Source of the DNA: Papiliotrema nemorosa
Taxonomy: Eukaryota > Basidiomycota > Tremellomycetes > Tremellales > Rhynchogastremaceae
DNA: 64,000 nt
Direction of reading: 5' to 3'
Assembly (NCBI GenBank): GCA_032158125.1
Contig: JASKOT010000005.1
Coordinates: forward strand, 682,001-746,000
Part shown: positions 45,224-56,173 of the stretch, one piece after another
How positions within the stretch are numbered: position 1 is the stretch's first letter
Layout of the letters: every line of letters starts with the position of its first letter
The notes under the pieces: generated by a model
What the model was told of the DNA's origin: nothing
The model's database searches: none
The model's input: the letters and a program-made list of their open reading frames with translations, nothing else
Made by a program: the position numbers and the translations under genes

Positions 45224-47370
45224 TCAATCTAGATTCCACCCACATAGCGTGGCGATCCACTTGGCCATGTTGACCTTTTTCGCTTCAGAGGCTACGAGGA
45301 AAGGATGCTGAAGCAGCTGCCAAGGGTATGGACGATCAGTTCCTGATCGTATCAGGCTGCAAAATGAGCAATGCCTCCCAGATTCACCCAAAGCAACTCA
45401 CCAGCAAGACATGAATGATTTGATGGGTTCTGACCAGACTCGTCCAACAGCCGGATTGTCTATCATTACAGGGACCGGAGCTGTGACGATATAGCTGAGA
45501 AGCTCAATCGGGGCGACAGATTGCGATTCGCCTTCTGGTGGGAAGGGGAAGCGAAGATGTGCCACTTCGTGCAGAGTGAGGCCTAGAGACCACACGTCCG
45601 CCTTGATTGTGTAGGGTCGACCTTGTATTCGCTCAGGCTGCAAATCAATGTTGCGTCCACTGACCATTCAGTGACCTACCGCCATGTAGAAACTAGTCCC
45701 GGTAAAGGTGCCAGCTATCGAATCTATCGTTTCTCCGCTGACACCGAAATCGCAGAGTTTGATGCTGCCATCACGGGTAAGGAGGATGTTGCTCGGTTTG
45801 ATATCCCGATGCACAATTTTCCGCTTGTGCAGGTAGTCTAGACCTCTCAGTACCTGCTTGTCAGCTTGATCGTCAAACTGCGCGATGCAGCTCACAGAGG
45901 AAGCGATTCTGCCCAATACGTGTTCTGAACAGAAGATGTTTCGCTTCTTCATCTTGCTGACCAGCCCATCCAAGCTCCCACCTTCACAGTACTCCATGAG
46001 TATCCCAATCTGAGAGTCTCGTTCGGCGAGGAAGGAGCCATAATGCTGAACGATGTATGGAGAGGTGCAGGCATCAAGAAATTTGAGTTCTCTGAGGAGC
46101 TGTTTGTGCATCGAAGGGTTTGTCGTTCGGGCGATGACCTATACCGTCAGCCTTGTTTGTTCTTTAGACATGGGCTCTGCGCACCTTTTTCGCCATGACA
46201 TTTCCCGTCCTGGGGTCTCTGACCAGATCCACTGCTCCTCCGGTTCCCTCCCCTAATCGCCTCACGTACACTAGCCCACTAGGATCGAACGGCTCTCCAG
46301 CTTCTTCACTTTGATACCCCTCGTCGCCACTATCGAAGCTCCTTCTCGATGGTATATCATCTATGCTGAGTGATTTCAATTGAGCGAGATCATCCGGCGT
46401 CGCGAGGCTACTCCTTCGACTACCTAGAGATCCGGCATTTGAATTCGCCCTTGATCGAGAGGCAGGATGAGGCGAACCGTCGAATCGAGACCTCGAGACA
46501 GCTTGACGCAACGCAGCCGTCATAGCTGACACTTCACTCTCATTGTTGCTTTGCAGACCATTATTCCGCCTTCCATACCCATACGAGCTTTCTTCATCTT
46601 CGTCATTGTTGTAAAATCTGGCTTGGATCGTCGGATTTGGATCTTCCCCTGCTAATGGAGTTCGTAAGCCCGAGTTGAGCGTATCATCATCGTGATCGTG
46701 CTCATCGGGGTACTGTCTTCCCATGCTCAAGTTTGAGCTACTCCCGCCTGTGGCGGCCGGCATGGCGAGTTTCAGCGCAGGTGTCCTTCGCCCAGATCCG
46801 CTTGCTGAAGCTGAAGGAGCATTGAGTAGAGGAGGTCGAGTATTGGGCACTGTAGCAGGGATAGGTGCTGGCATTGAAACACCAGGAATCGGCGGGGAAG
46901 GTTGAGGTGAGGGGAAGCCCGAAAGACTGAGCTTTGGCCGAGAGGAAGACGCTGATCCTAATGCTGGACTTCGGACAGGTTTCAGCGCCAGAGAAGGGAG
47001 TGATTGTGGATATTGCCAGCCGCCTTGTCCTGGCGAGTCGACCATTATACCAGCTGAGACCATGAGCATCTTGTCTTGGGAAGCAAGTTCTGAGTCGTGA
47101 CGACAAGAGATGCAATGGTAATTTGGTGCAAGGGGCAAGGGATTCTAACTTACGGACGTTGTCTGGCGGTATATGTAGAGAAGGGGGAGGGGGCATTCTA
47201 CCTCCCGCACTGACACTATCCGATCCATTCACGTTGCTTTTGTCGGAAGAAGACAAGCATTGATGCGGGAAAGAACGAGGTGGTGAGGAGGTAGCAGATG
47301 ACGACGAATGGGCGGGAGCGGGATTCGGTCGTGCCCCTCCAGGCCTTCTTGGCGCAGGGGGAGCAGCCAT
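45224..47370 (-). CDS. MAP kinase kinase, cell-wall-integrity type (Mkk1/Mkk2)
   Basis: Six exons: 47154..47370, 46185..47089, 45896..46138, 45680..45853, 45402..45637, 45224..45356; introns 42-64 nt; 635 aa. A long Pro/Ser-rich N-terminal half precedes the kinase domain (from about residue 344). Visible parts are glycine loop [13 protein letters not shown], catalytic loop HRDIKPSN, Mg loop DFGVS and activation segment [18 protein letters not shown] with the dual S/T sites. [11 protein letters not shown] and the final HPF-type motif follow. The activation segment and C-terminal VNMAKW match fungal Mkk1/2, which phosphorylates the Slt2/Mpk1 MAPK downstream of Pkc1 and Bck1. The acceptor of intron 1 could be 47090 or a few codons downstream. 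Confidence 0.9.
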
Positions 47371-47835
47371 GGGTCTAGCGAAGGATTCTGATCGATTTGT
47401 CGCCGTAGGATGTATCACGGGGTATAAAGGAGGTGGATTTCACGAAGGGGTGTCGAGTCAAGGGGTTTCCAAATTCCAAGTGATCGACGGCGTGGTCGAG
47501 CGCGAGATCCTTGTCGTTGAAAGCGGGAATCGTCACTCGTCACTATGAGCGTGTATATCTATATCTATGCAATGATCTGTTATGCTGTGTCTGACTCTAT
47601 GCTGAGCTGATAAGATGGAATGACAATGCGATGCTATGCAGGGGAAGACTGCCTGGTCGAGAGGGGGGGTGTCCTTGAAGAGATCAGTCTGAATGGATGA
47701 TAACGGGGGCTATGAACATCTCCCTCCCAAACGTCATTTTTATTTCTTCCACTGCCGAATATTCAAAAACGCCTCTACTTCTACTCGTCGACGCCATCCG
47801 ACTGCCCCTTGCACAGCTAAATCATCGGTCAGAGC
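47371..47835. promoter_or_regulatory. Shared upstream region of MAPKK and IND1 genes
   Basis: 465 bp between divergent starts. No TATA box is convincing. Confidence 0.4.
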
Positions 47836-49234
47836 ATGGCAACCACACCCATGCGGTCTATGCGTGCCTTGCGTTCACTATGCTGGGCGTCTAGATCATG
47901 CAGAAGTATACATACGACCCCATGTAGGACCTCACACGAGAACCCCTTGGTGAGCCTTCGCCTCGCTTACTGGGTCTATGAAACACAGGCATACACTCAC
48001 GCGACGATTATTCTTGGCTGACGACAAAGGGTATCCCGAGGAGAGTAGCAAACCCACCTCCGACAATACCCCGTAGAGGAGCTCCACCCGAAAAGTCACG
48101 TATCAAAGGTGTCAAGCAGATCGTAGTCGTCGCCTCCGGCAAGGGCGGAGTCGGCAAGAGCACCGTAGCTGGTGAGTGAGGGAAATCTCGTACAATGTTC
48201 GAGCTGAACGAGTGCCGTTTTGGTGCAGAATAGCAAATCTTGCTTTGTCTTTATTACAATCGCATAAACTGGATCGAGCACCCAGGGTCGGGTTGTTGGA
48301 TCTTGACATTTTTGGACCGAGCGTACCCAAGTTGATGGGACTGGAGAATGCTGGTGATCAGGAATTATCGTCGGGTGAGTCATCCTCGACTAGTTTATCC
48401 CTCTATAGAGCTGAGTACAGAAAACAAGCTCGTTCCAATGCAAAATCATGGAGTCAAGACTATGTCTATAGGCTATCTACTTCGTGAGCTTGCTCTCTCA
48501 TGACTTCGACGCACGCCGCAGCTCATCTTCCAGCGCCCAACCCCAAGAATGATTCTCCGGTTGTGTGGCGAGGTATGATGGTCATGAAAGCTGTTCAACA
48601 GGTCCGCTCTGCCTCTCTCGACTTTTCAAGCTGACTGTTAGCTGCTCTTCGATGTGGACTGGACGACTAGCGGACAAGATCTCGATGTACTAGTCATCGA
48701 TATGCCTCCTGGTACGGGAGACGTACAACTGAGTCTTGGACAACTTGTAGCCGTCGATGGGGCAGTTATTGTGTCGACACCGCAAGATGTAGCTCTGATA
48801 GATGCTCGCAAGGGAGTGGGCATGTTCAAAAAAGTTGATATACCGGTGAGTTGAAAGTAGTCTATCGGAGCAATCACTAAAGAGGCAGATCATCGGTTTC
48901 TTATTGAACATGTCGCACTTCACTTGCTCGAATTGTACAATACCACATGAACTGTTTGGCAGTGCGGCGAGTTTCGAACAAGCCGCCACGGAGTTGAGTT
49001 TACCTGTACTAGGTGAGCTTGTTGTGTCAGTCTTCTAGTTGTCGAATTGACACCACCCAAGGTAAGATACCGTTAGTGCCCACTGTCAGTGATGGAGGAG
49101 ATGCCGGTAGACCCGTCATGGTGCAGGATAGCGCAGATGGAGACGAAGTCAGGACTTCAATGCGGAATGTAGGATCGATAGTCTGGGACTGGTTGAGTAG
49201 TCGTCCGATATCTCCAGTAGGTATTCGTGGATGA
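47836..49234 (+). CDS. IND1: Mitochondrial Fe-S P-loop protein Ind1 (complex I assembly, NUBPL family)
   Basis: Eight exons: 47836..47949, 48030..48171, 48234..48374, 48421..48483, 48522..48601, 48642..48845, 48889..49012, 49062..49234; introns 40-80 nt; 346 aa. The N-terminus is an arginine-rich presequence without acids. Then come HENPLGIPR, the deviant Walker [11 protein letters not shown] (about 74-83), [14 protein letters not shown], the DMPPGTGD switch and CSNC (261-264) that binds the Fe-S cluster between subunits. Ind1/NUBPL delivers Fe-S clusters to respiratory complex I, so this fungus should have a proton-pumping complex I. Distinguished from cytosolic Nbp35/Cfd1 by the presequence and absence of an N-terminal cysteine cluster. 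Confidence 0.9.
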
Positions 49235-49420
49235 AAGAGAGATGTTTCGTTTGTAAAAGTCAGTATTGATTGACTCTGCCCACTCCCCGACCACTATCCC
49301 TCCAAACGTTTCAAGGGGGTCAAGATTTTCGACCCGTCTTTTTTTCTGCGTGTCGATGGATGCATCCCGTATCCTACAATGCCAACATCGTAAAACCCCT
49401 CTTTCACTCGTGTGATTCTC

Positions 49421-50058
49421 CTAATCCTTTCCGGCAGAAGCTCGAGTGTAGATGAGTTGAGCGTTGTGGTGGACGACTCGCTTGATCAAACCCTCCTTCT
49501 CGAGGAAAGCGATAGCTCGTCGGGCCAATGAACCGTTGATCTTCATTCGGTCGATCAGGGTAGATTGGGAGATGACTCGGTAGGTGGGGACCTCCTTGAT
49601 GATTCGGTCGCTAGTTGTCAGCGAAAACCTTCACTGATGGTGGATGAGGACCCACTAGATGTTTTTGTCGAGAACGACGGCGTTGTTTGCCTTGTCCTTA
49701 ACCTTTCCCTTGGACCACTTCTTCTTCTTACTGAAAAGTCAGCACGCCGTTTCAACTAGTCATCCATCCAATTGAAGGTTCAAAAAATCCATCCAATTCT
49801 CCAAACCGTCTTCTTCCCACCACTCCTTTACGCTCCTCAAGTCTTCGCTCTGTCGGCAACCATTGTCTAGAGTTCCTGTATAGCGACTTGCGGTAGGCTC
49901 CATTGGCTCTACATCCACCAAAATCCCTCCTTTTCCTTCATTTCGCCGCCAAAATCGCAGTCCACGCTTCTCGACCCTCGGAAAACGACTTACCCAGCTT
50001 TAGAACCGGCTTGAGCGGCGGCAGCCTTCTGGGCTTTGGATTTTACTTGAGGTGGCAT
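49421..50058 (-). CDS. RPS25: 40S ribosomal protein eS25
   Basis: Three exons: 49994..50058, 49656..49730, 49421..49610; introns 263 and 45 nt; 109 aa (yeast protein 108). The basic start MPPQVKSKAQKAAAAQ leads to KKKKWSKGKVKDKANNAVV, then DRIIKEVPTYRVISQSTLID and the winged-helix end LARRAIAFLEKEGLIKRVV. It is a small-subunit head protein that contacts the tRNA path and supports IRES-driven initiation. The first intron is much longer than any other in this window. Confidence 0.95.
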
Positions 50059-50366
50059 AATTTGGCGAACTGATCGTTCTTCACGTGTGGATGGATGATG
50101 AAAAGAGCGGTTGCGGCAGCGAGCACGGGGGGGGATTGCGAACCACAGGATTGATGGATTTAGCGGGATCAAATTCATACCACGTGGCAGATGCTCGATT
50201 TTTCGCCTCATAGGCTTCGGCGTTATGGTCGTCCAGCTCAAATGTGGCACCTTGCCCCCTTTCTCGCGACTGCTTTCAGCGATTCGCAGGCATGCATGCA
50301 TCATCATCGTTGTCATGTTGTCTTTGGCCTTTGTACGCACTTAATATCATTGGACGTCTAGTTCAT
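50059..50366. other. Upstream region of RPS25
   Basis: 308 bp with the RPS25 promoter and the 3' flank of the acyltransferase gene. Nothing else recognised. Confidence 0.4.
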
Positions 50367-52022
50367 CTAATGCTTCCACTTTCCCCAGATGAGACCCCCG
50401 AACAGGCTGGGAAAGTCTTTCTGCCCTTGACCCCGCCTGTAGTACCCCATCCTCGTCACTCCTTGGATGAACCACCCCGCGGTCCAGCCTAACCACGTCC
50501 ACGTCCAAACAAACCCTACGAGCCGCTCGACAAACACCAACCAATCTGGCTCTCCATTCTTCTTCCATTCCGCATGTCTCGTCCCCTTCCATCCTCTCCA
50601 TCTCGACTTGACCGCGGCTTCAAGGGCCAGGCCACACGGCTGAATGAGAAAGAACGGCATGGTCACTATCGCGTCTGTCCATTTCCATTTCTGCGATCCA
50701 ACTACGCCGGGAGCGGTGTGATACATTAAGAAGTAAGCCGCGTGATCGTGTATCCAGCCCGACAAGGCGAACACGCAAAAACTCTTGATCAAATCGTTGA
50801 GCTTGACGGAAGACGGCTTGCGGTTCGGTACGGTGGGTAATGGGTGAGATGGCGATACACGACCTGAAGGAGCGGGACTTGCACCTGGAGTAGGGTATGG
50901 GCTGTTGGGCGTGACTAATGCTGGATGGGCCTTCAGCGATGGACCGGAAGGAGGTAGTCGGAGGATCGTCTCGCCCAGTCCGACCCATCCAAACTTCCAC
51001 AACCATGTTCGGAAGTAATGGTGCCATGTCTGCTATCAGCTTGAGACTCTCCAAAAATCGAGGGACGGAGGATTTCTCACCCTTGACCACATTTGAGACA
51101 GACCTGGGTGTCTCCAGACTTCACCGAAACTTCCAAACAACGGGGGCCATCCCCAAGGGCTGCATATTTCAGTATCCCAACCCATGACTCCTCCGATGGT
51201 GACGAAGACGATACCACAAGGTATATGAGACCTGTCCATGCCCAACACAATCCGCGTGACGACGCATACCGAGTAGATGGCCCTTTGTACCTGAGTCAAC
51301 TCGCTATAATTCGGTGCACCAGGTCGACCGCTGAAGAAAGCCGCAGCGGGTGAGAGGTTCATCCAAGATCGAATCATATCCAGAATGATCCATTGAATCA
51401 CGTAAGTCCTCAGCCGAGTCCAGACGAATTGGCGTCGGCTCGATCCAGGCGTGTAAGGCGGTTTGAGCGAAGAGGACGGGAGCGGAGGAGCAAAGTTCCA
51501 TCCTATTCCTCTCATGTTCCAGAATAAGGAGTTGGCCCACCAAAATTTCTCCCACGTCCAAGGGGCCGGTACAGCTTCCACCACCCATTCTGCTTTATAG
51601 CTCTTCGATACCGTCGCATGGCCATTGGTCTGCTCGTTTCCTCTGATCGCTGCGGCTGTCTTGGGTGGAAGGACGACTTTCGCTGGGGATCGCGGTCGCA
51701 CTCTGTAGCTGTACTCCTCCGCGGGGAAGAACACTAGCATCTCGAGGGTGTGTATGATGCAGTACGCAGTGATGACCAATGTTCCCCATTGCTCCTCGTA
51801 GCTTCCAAACACGGGGAAGAATCCAAAATAGGCGAAACCGACCGACACAACAGGCGTGACTATACCAGCACGAATAAGTCGCCAAGTCGGGGTAGGGGGA
51901 GCGACAAGGGAGAGAACGACTAGGTAGATGCAAGCAAAGGCAGCGAGAACGTCTGCAGGTCCTACAGGGTGGAACTGGAGCGGTAGCACCCGTGACAATG
52001 CTTCTCGGACGGCGTCAACCAT
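50367..52022 (-). CDS. Wax-synthase-type (MBOAT-like) membrane acyltransferase
   Basis: Two exons: 51081..52022 and 50367..51029 (intron 51 nt); 534 aa. Many hydrophobic helices from residue about 18 onward (LAAFACIYLVVLSLVAP, TPVVSVGFAYFGFFP). The core has FWNMRGIGWNF, then FGSFGEVWRHPGLSQMWSRT followed by WHHYFRTWL, and the conserved histidine in ALSGWIHDHAAYF, which is the expected catalytic His of this family. Related enzymes esterify long-chain alcohols or secondary metabolites with fatty acids. In basidiomycetes the acceptor is usually unknown. ER membrane location is inferred. Confidence 0.82.
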
Positions 52023-52358
52023 ATCGGAGAGGTCGTAGCTCGTGTAGAGATTGAAGCTGTCCCCTAGCGATCTATATGTGATGAGTGATGTTCATGAGGA
52101 TTGAAGGATTGAAGGTGTGATGGAATGAAGTCGTATGGTCATTGTCGGTCTTCTCGGCCAGAATGGGGTTCGGGGAGAATCCTGAAACGCGTTTCGGATC
52201 GGGCCTGTGGGTGGCACTTTGCCGCGATGCTGACACTTGGTGTGACACACATTGCGACCCGCGCAACGAGGCTGCTGCGTGCAACCACCCTTAGAAAAGG
52301 CAAACTATCTCAAGATACCGCTCACCCAACTCATCCTTGGATTCACTCACTCAACTCG
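52023..52358. promoter_or_regulatory. Intergenic region between divergent acyltransferase and beta-helix genes
   Basis: 336 bp. The frame of the following gene stays open upstream to 52125 with further Met codons, so its true start may be earlier. Confidence 0.35.
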
Positions 52359-52943
52359 ATGGACAAGTCCAATCCCAAAGTGTCCCCCCTGAAATGCCTT
52401 TTCCCAAAGATCACCTGGAACGCCCCTCGGCGGACCCGGCAAGCCCTGATCCCGAATCACTCTCCCACTTTCGACCTTACAGACCACATCCAGATAGACG
52501 ATACCTCATACGTCGAGCGTTACTCATTCGCTTACTCGAGTCCTGGTCAGCCCACTGCTCTCAGTAAAGGCAGCATTCTACGCTCAGAATCGATCATCGT
52601 ACATACCTCTCTTATCGGCAGCACAGTCGTCCATGGCCAGCTGAGTGGGTGTACGGTGATCAACTCGGCTTTATGCTGCGGAGCCGTAGTTTTGGGTGGG
52701 GCCATCGAGCATAGCAGATTGTGTGGTGGTCGGTATGATCATTGCGATATCCGAGGGTCGATGTTGGTCAATTGTGAAGTTTCGCCTGGTGTGTCCGTAG
52801 AAGGATGTCACAGTAGGGGGAAGCGGATGCGGCGAGATTTCAGGATGGTATCAGAAGATGAGAAGAAGAGGAGGCCGATGGAGGCGTACTTTGATACACA
52901 TGAAATGGGAAGGAGAAAGCGGAAAAGATTTGGATTGGGGTGA
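52359..52943 (+). CDS. Hypothetical protein with predicted parallel beta-helix repeats
   Basis: A single exon encodes 194 aa from ATG at 52359. The central 120 residues show a short periodic pattern of small and hydrophobic residues with Cys, Ser, Asn and Gly (SGCTVINSALCCGAVVLGG, then SRLCGGRYDHCDIRGSMLVN), which suggests stacked beta-helix turns as in hexapeptide or cofactor-C/CAP-like folds. The C-terminal 35 residues are strongly basic with KKRR and RRKRKR, a possible nuclear or RNA-binding tail. No signal peptide. I do not recognise the family; the start could be upstream. Confidence 0.55.
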   Translation: MDKSNPKVSPLKCLFPKITWNAPRRTRQALIPNHSPTFDLTDHIQIDDTSYVERYSFAYSSPGQPTALSKGSILRSESIIVHTSLIGSTVVHGQLSGCTVINSALCCGAVVLGGAIEHSRLCGGRYDHCDIRGSMLVNCEVSPGVSVEGCHSRGKRMRRDFRMVSEDEKKRRPMEAYFDTHEMGRRKRKRFGLG

Positions 52944-53222
52944 ATATGAATGGAAGAGCTTAAAGATGTCCGAGAGATGATTAAGAGACCTCTTCTCTTC
53001 GGTGTTATAGCTCTCTAACTGACCATATTCGAAGCAAGGCAAAACGTGTCTGACCAGACTGCTCGGAGGACAAAGCTTCAAAGGAAGTAACTCTCATCCT
53101 TCCGTATGACTTCAAGCAGAGGAAAGCTCGACTAGGTTCACCAATCATCCTCTCAACCACCGACTCCCCTCTCTCCCTTCTCCCTCTCTTCTACGAACCT
53201 CGACCAGACCCTTTACTCCATC

Positions 53223-53902
53223 ATGGACCGTGAAGAATATAATCCCACAAATGAAGGTCAGTCAAGCCTCGGTACGGCTGAGTGCGATGGTGCATACTAT
53301 TCGGCAGACCTGCAATACTCTGCCTTCCAGCGGCAACTTGAAAACGTCGACAGAGTCATACAAGGCAAGGCAAGCCTTCCGGAGTCGCAAGAGAGACGAA
53401 CGACAGCAAACCCCCGCCTCGTCCGAGTTGTATCCTCTGCGTGGCACCCCTCGGTGACTTTGACCGCTTGGTCAGACGGCATCGCCGTTCTTCATGCACC
53501 CGCATTGGCTCATTTGTTCGGTACGACGGAGCCCAGAATATTTCGCGCTTTCTGGGCGGTACCCAGCCGTGCTAGCCCTCTGACCACTTGGGAGGCTAGG
53601 AGAGCTGAACTCTTCGAGGGTACCACTGAAATCTGGCCGTAAGTCACTTATGTACCAGTCATCCTGTTTGGTCCGATAATCTGACGTGAATCAGAAACGA
53701 CGGATGGGACTCGTCCGATCGGAGCAAGGAAGACGCAGGTGTGCTTGATTCAGTTGAGGAGAGTTTAATTCCTCCCACGGACCACGAGGAAGCGCAGTCA
53801 TGGATGGACGAGAGGGATAACGATGTTGAAGGTAGTACAGGTGTGCTCACTCCGAGCCCGAGTGGAAGCAGCGTTTCGGGCGACTTGGGAAATGGTGTCT
53901 GA
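53223..53902 (+). CDS. Orphan protein, AWSDG/EIWP family member 1
   Basis: Exons 53223..53638 and 53695..53902 (intron 56 nt, phase 2); 207 aa. I do not recognise a known domain. The ordered part (about residues 65-145) contains LVRVVSSAWHPSVTLTAWSD and ends FEGTTEIWP at the intron, followed by NDGWD. The tail is acidic and Ser-rich. The gene 0.5 kb downstream shares the same core and the same intron position and phase, which supports both models. No signal peptide or membrane helix. Confidence 0.65.
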
Positions 53903-54410
53903 AGGGATGCTCGAGCACGATAGTTCGTGGTGCTTGAGACTGGGTACGACGATCGTGTTGCTGTGCGAATGCACGTAACTGAGGCCTGACGGTTCGACGA
54001 CTCGCTTTTCTGACCCTACGCAGGATGAGATAGGAAAGTATTGACACGCTCCGTCACCGTGCCCATACTGTAATGCCAACCTGGTCCCCAAGGGGCTCAA
54101 TGCGTCCTGGGATATGTCGGACACATACAAGTGAGACGGGGCGGAGCTCTCTTGTATGAGGAGACTCCCCGAGTCATCTCTGACACCCGTCTCGTCTCAG
54201 CATACCCCCTCCTCCTGAGCGGGTTGGACATGAAAGGATGCCTGTACCGCTTGTGGCCTTCAAATGGTGATCCAATGCCTTCCTCCAGTGCAGTTCGCCC
54301 ATCGTTCGCGCTTCCTCTTCCACCTCTTCAACTCTCTACATACCTGCTCTCTCAGAGCCTTTCATCATACTTTACGTTTAACCCCGCTGGCACCAAGCGA
54401 CGCTTAGGAA
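53903..54410. other. Gap between the two AWSDG/EIWP paralogues
   Basis: 508 bp; presumed promoter of member 2. No further paralogue fragment recognised. Confidence 0.4.
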
Positions 54411-55139
54411 ATGAGCTACAAAATGGGCTGCCGTTCCTCCTCGCTCCCCGAGATCTTCTCTCTGCCTTCCTTCTCGGTCGGGGCTGAGGAAAAGGCCCCT
54501 GATGATCAGGACGAGGAAGAGCTTATCCGGACAGATGAGGGTCACAACTTATATCCTGACTCTAAAGGTCGGCTAGTAGATCATCTTGACCAATCTTCCG
54601 GAATCGTGAACTCGCCGCAGAGCGGCAAGGCGGAGATCGTGCGACTCATGGGACACTTGCGGGACCCCAGCGTAGTCATTGCAGCTTGGTCAGATGGGAC
54701 CTCGAGCCACACTGGGGCTTGTCACGGTGGAGCTCAATGCAGGTGGGACCATGAAGTCCCGACTATCCATAGAGTCAGCCTGAACTGGACAAACGGCTCG
54801 GCCAAACCCACCCTCGATCTCGCTCGTGTGACTGACTTTGGAGATGTACGGGAGATCTGGCCGTGAGTCTTGGCTAAGCTGCATGAAGGGTGCTAATGCC
54901 TTAACAGTGATCCTGACTGGGACGCAAAGGCAAGAGGAGCCGCTCTGGATCTTCAGATGCATCAGAGAGAAGGCGCTTCTGTGAGATGCCCACTGGAGGC
55001 TGCCTCTTCTACTTGCTCCTCACGCGAAGACAGTCAAAGTGATGCGGAGTATTCTCACGAGGGTTCGCGTTCCGAGAGATTGAGTCAGACAGCGGTGTCC
55101 CTACAGGAACACTTGGAGAGGTTAAAGTGGCCGAGGTGA
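54411..55139 (+). CDS. Orphan protein, AWSDG/EIWP family member 2
   Basis: Exons 54411..54862 and 54908..55139 (intron 45 nt, phase 2); 227 aa. The core EIVRLMGHLRDPSVVIAAWS aligns with member 1, and FGDVREIWP|DPDWD crosses the intron in the same phase. The N-terminal 60 residues are Asp/Glu-rich; the C-terminal part is Ser/Glu-rich with a possible short helix (SLQEHLERLKW). The family is unknown to me, and the pair is probably a lineage-specific tandem duplication. Confidence 0.65.
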
Positions 55140-55440
55140 TCCTTCAGCGTTACTGAGTGCTGTATGGCAAGGATGCTCATGCATGTCTCTTCCGTAGATC
55201 GCGCTCAAGTATCAGAGGCCACATACGAGACCATTAGCAGGATCAGCTGAGTGAAGCGTAGACTGAAGGCGTGTCAGCGTCGTCCAAACCTCATGTTGGT
55301 CCGGATCATCTGACGCGGATGTGCAATCGAGCGGCATGTATACCATCAATACCCGCATATTCCTTGCACATGTATGCTTCCTGGACTCCTGTCCCTATCA
55401 GACCGCTCCGGCTTCATCCTAGCTAGTTTTAAGTCATCCT
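55140..55440. other. Gap between convergent genes
   Basis: 301 bp with 3' flanks only. Confidence 0.4.
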
Positions 55441-56173
55441 CTAATCTTCGAGGCCCGCAGATCGTGAAATGGTAAAGTTGGCAGTGCTGACGTCGGTATT
55501 CCCGATGTTAGCCTTGAGCTATCATTTCAGCCAAGCCATCACGTTATGCTCACCTTGTAATCCCCAGCGATGGTGAGGGTAAAAATGTCTGGTTTGGCGA
55601 TACCTTCGAGCTCGTAGAAGAGAGCGTTATCGGCAGATGGCGCGGTACCCGAGACGAGCTTGGCCGCAACCCAGTTATCAGACTTCCACCACGGGATGTA
55701 GGCGTAGAACACAATCCAGTGGTCACCATAGAGTCCAGGAAACCCGGTGACCTTGTACACGGCGATCCCACCGGTCCCAGCCATGGCGGCAGCTCGACCG
55801 GACCACTGACCGAGAAGGTTGCCTTCAGTGAAGCCTCCAAAGTCGTTGCCCGCGGTTGCAAGATCTCCATGATCGTGATACTCGCTCACCCAGGAGAAGT
55901 AGGCGTCAGTCTGGTTGGAGCATTTGGCGGTGCATTCGTATTTGACGAAAACACCGTCGTGGGGAAGGTTGCCGTTCCAATGTTTCTCAACCTTCGAAGG
56001 ATCCTGGGGCTGGTGAGTGTGATGAGATTCGTCATCGTGGTGATGGTGGCCGTGATGATGATGATGGTGGTGTTCCTCCCCGGTCTCATGAGACCTGTCC
56101 TTGATGTCGTGAGATTCGGCTTGCTGGTCACTGCAGTCTGTGAGCTCCGTAGATTTGACAAAACCTACCTCAT
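55441..56173 (-). CDS. Hypothetical His-rich protein
   Basis: Best model: 56169..56173 (5-nt first coding exon), 55554..56130, 55441..55518 (introns 38 and 35 nt); 219 aa. Residues about 18-40 are dominated by histidine (two blocks, including a run of seven), a likely metal-binding stretch. The rest (HWNGNLPHDGVFVKYECTAK, then YGDHWIVFYAYIPWWKSDNW, FTLTIAGDYKLKANIG) looks like an all-beta domain. I do not recognise the family. The very short first exon is inferred, because the long frame has no ATG; an alternative is a start at the internal Met in YHDHGDLATAG's region or an upstream exon. Confidence 0.5.

Noticed and set aside
45357..45400. MAPKK last intron ending at an acceptor closer to the stop
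   Set aside because: Using the acceptor GATCAG breaks frame; the upstream TTGCAG acceptor gives the conserved [12 protein letters not shown] ending.
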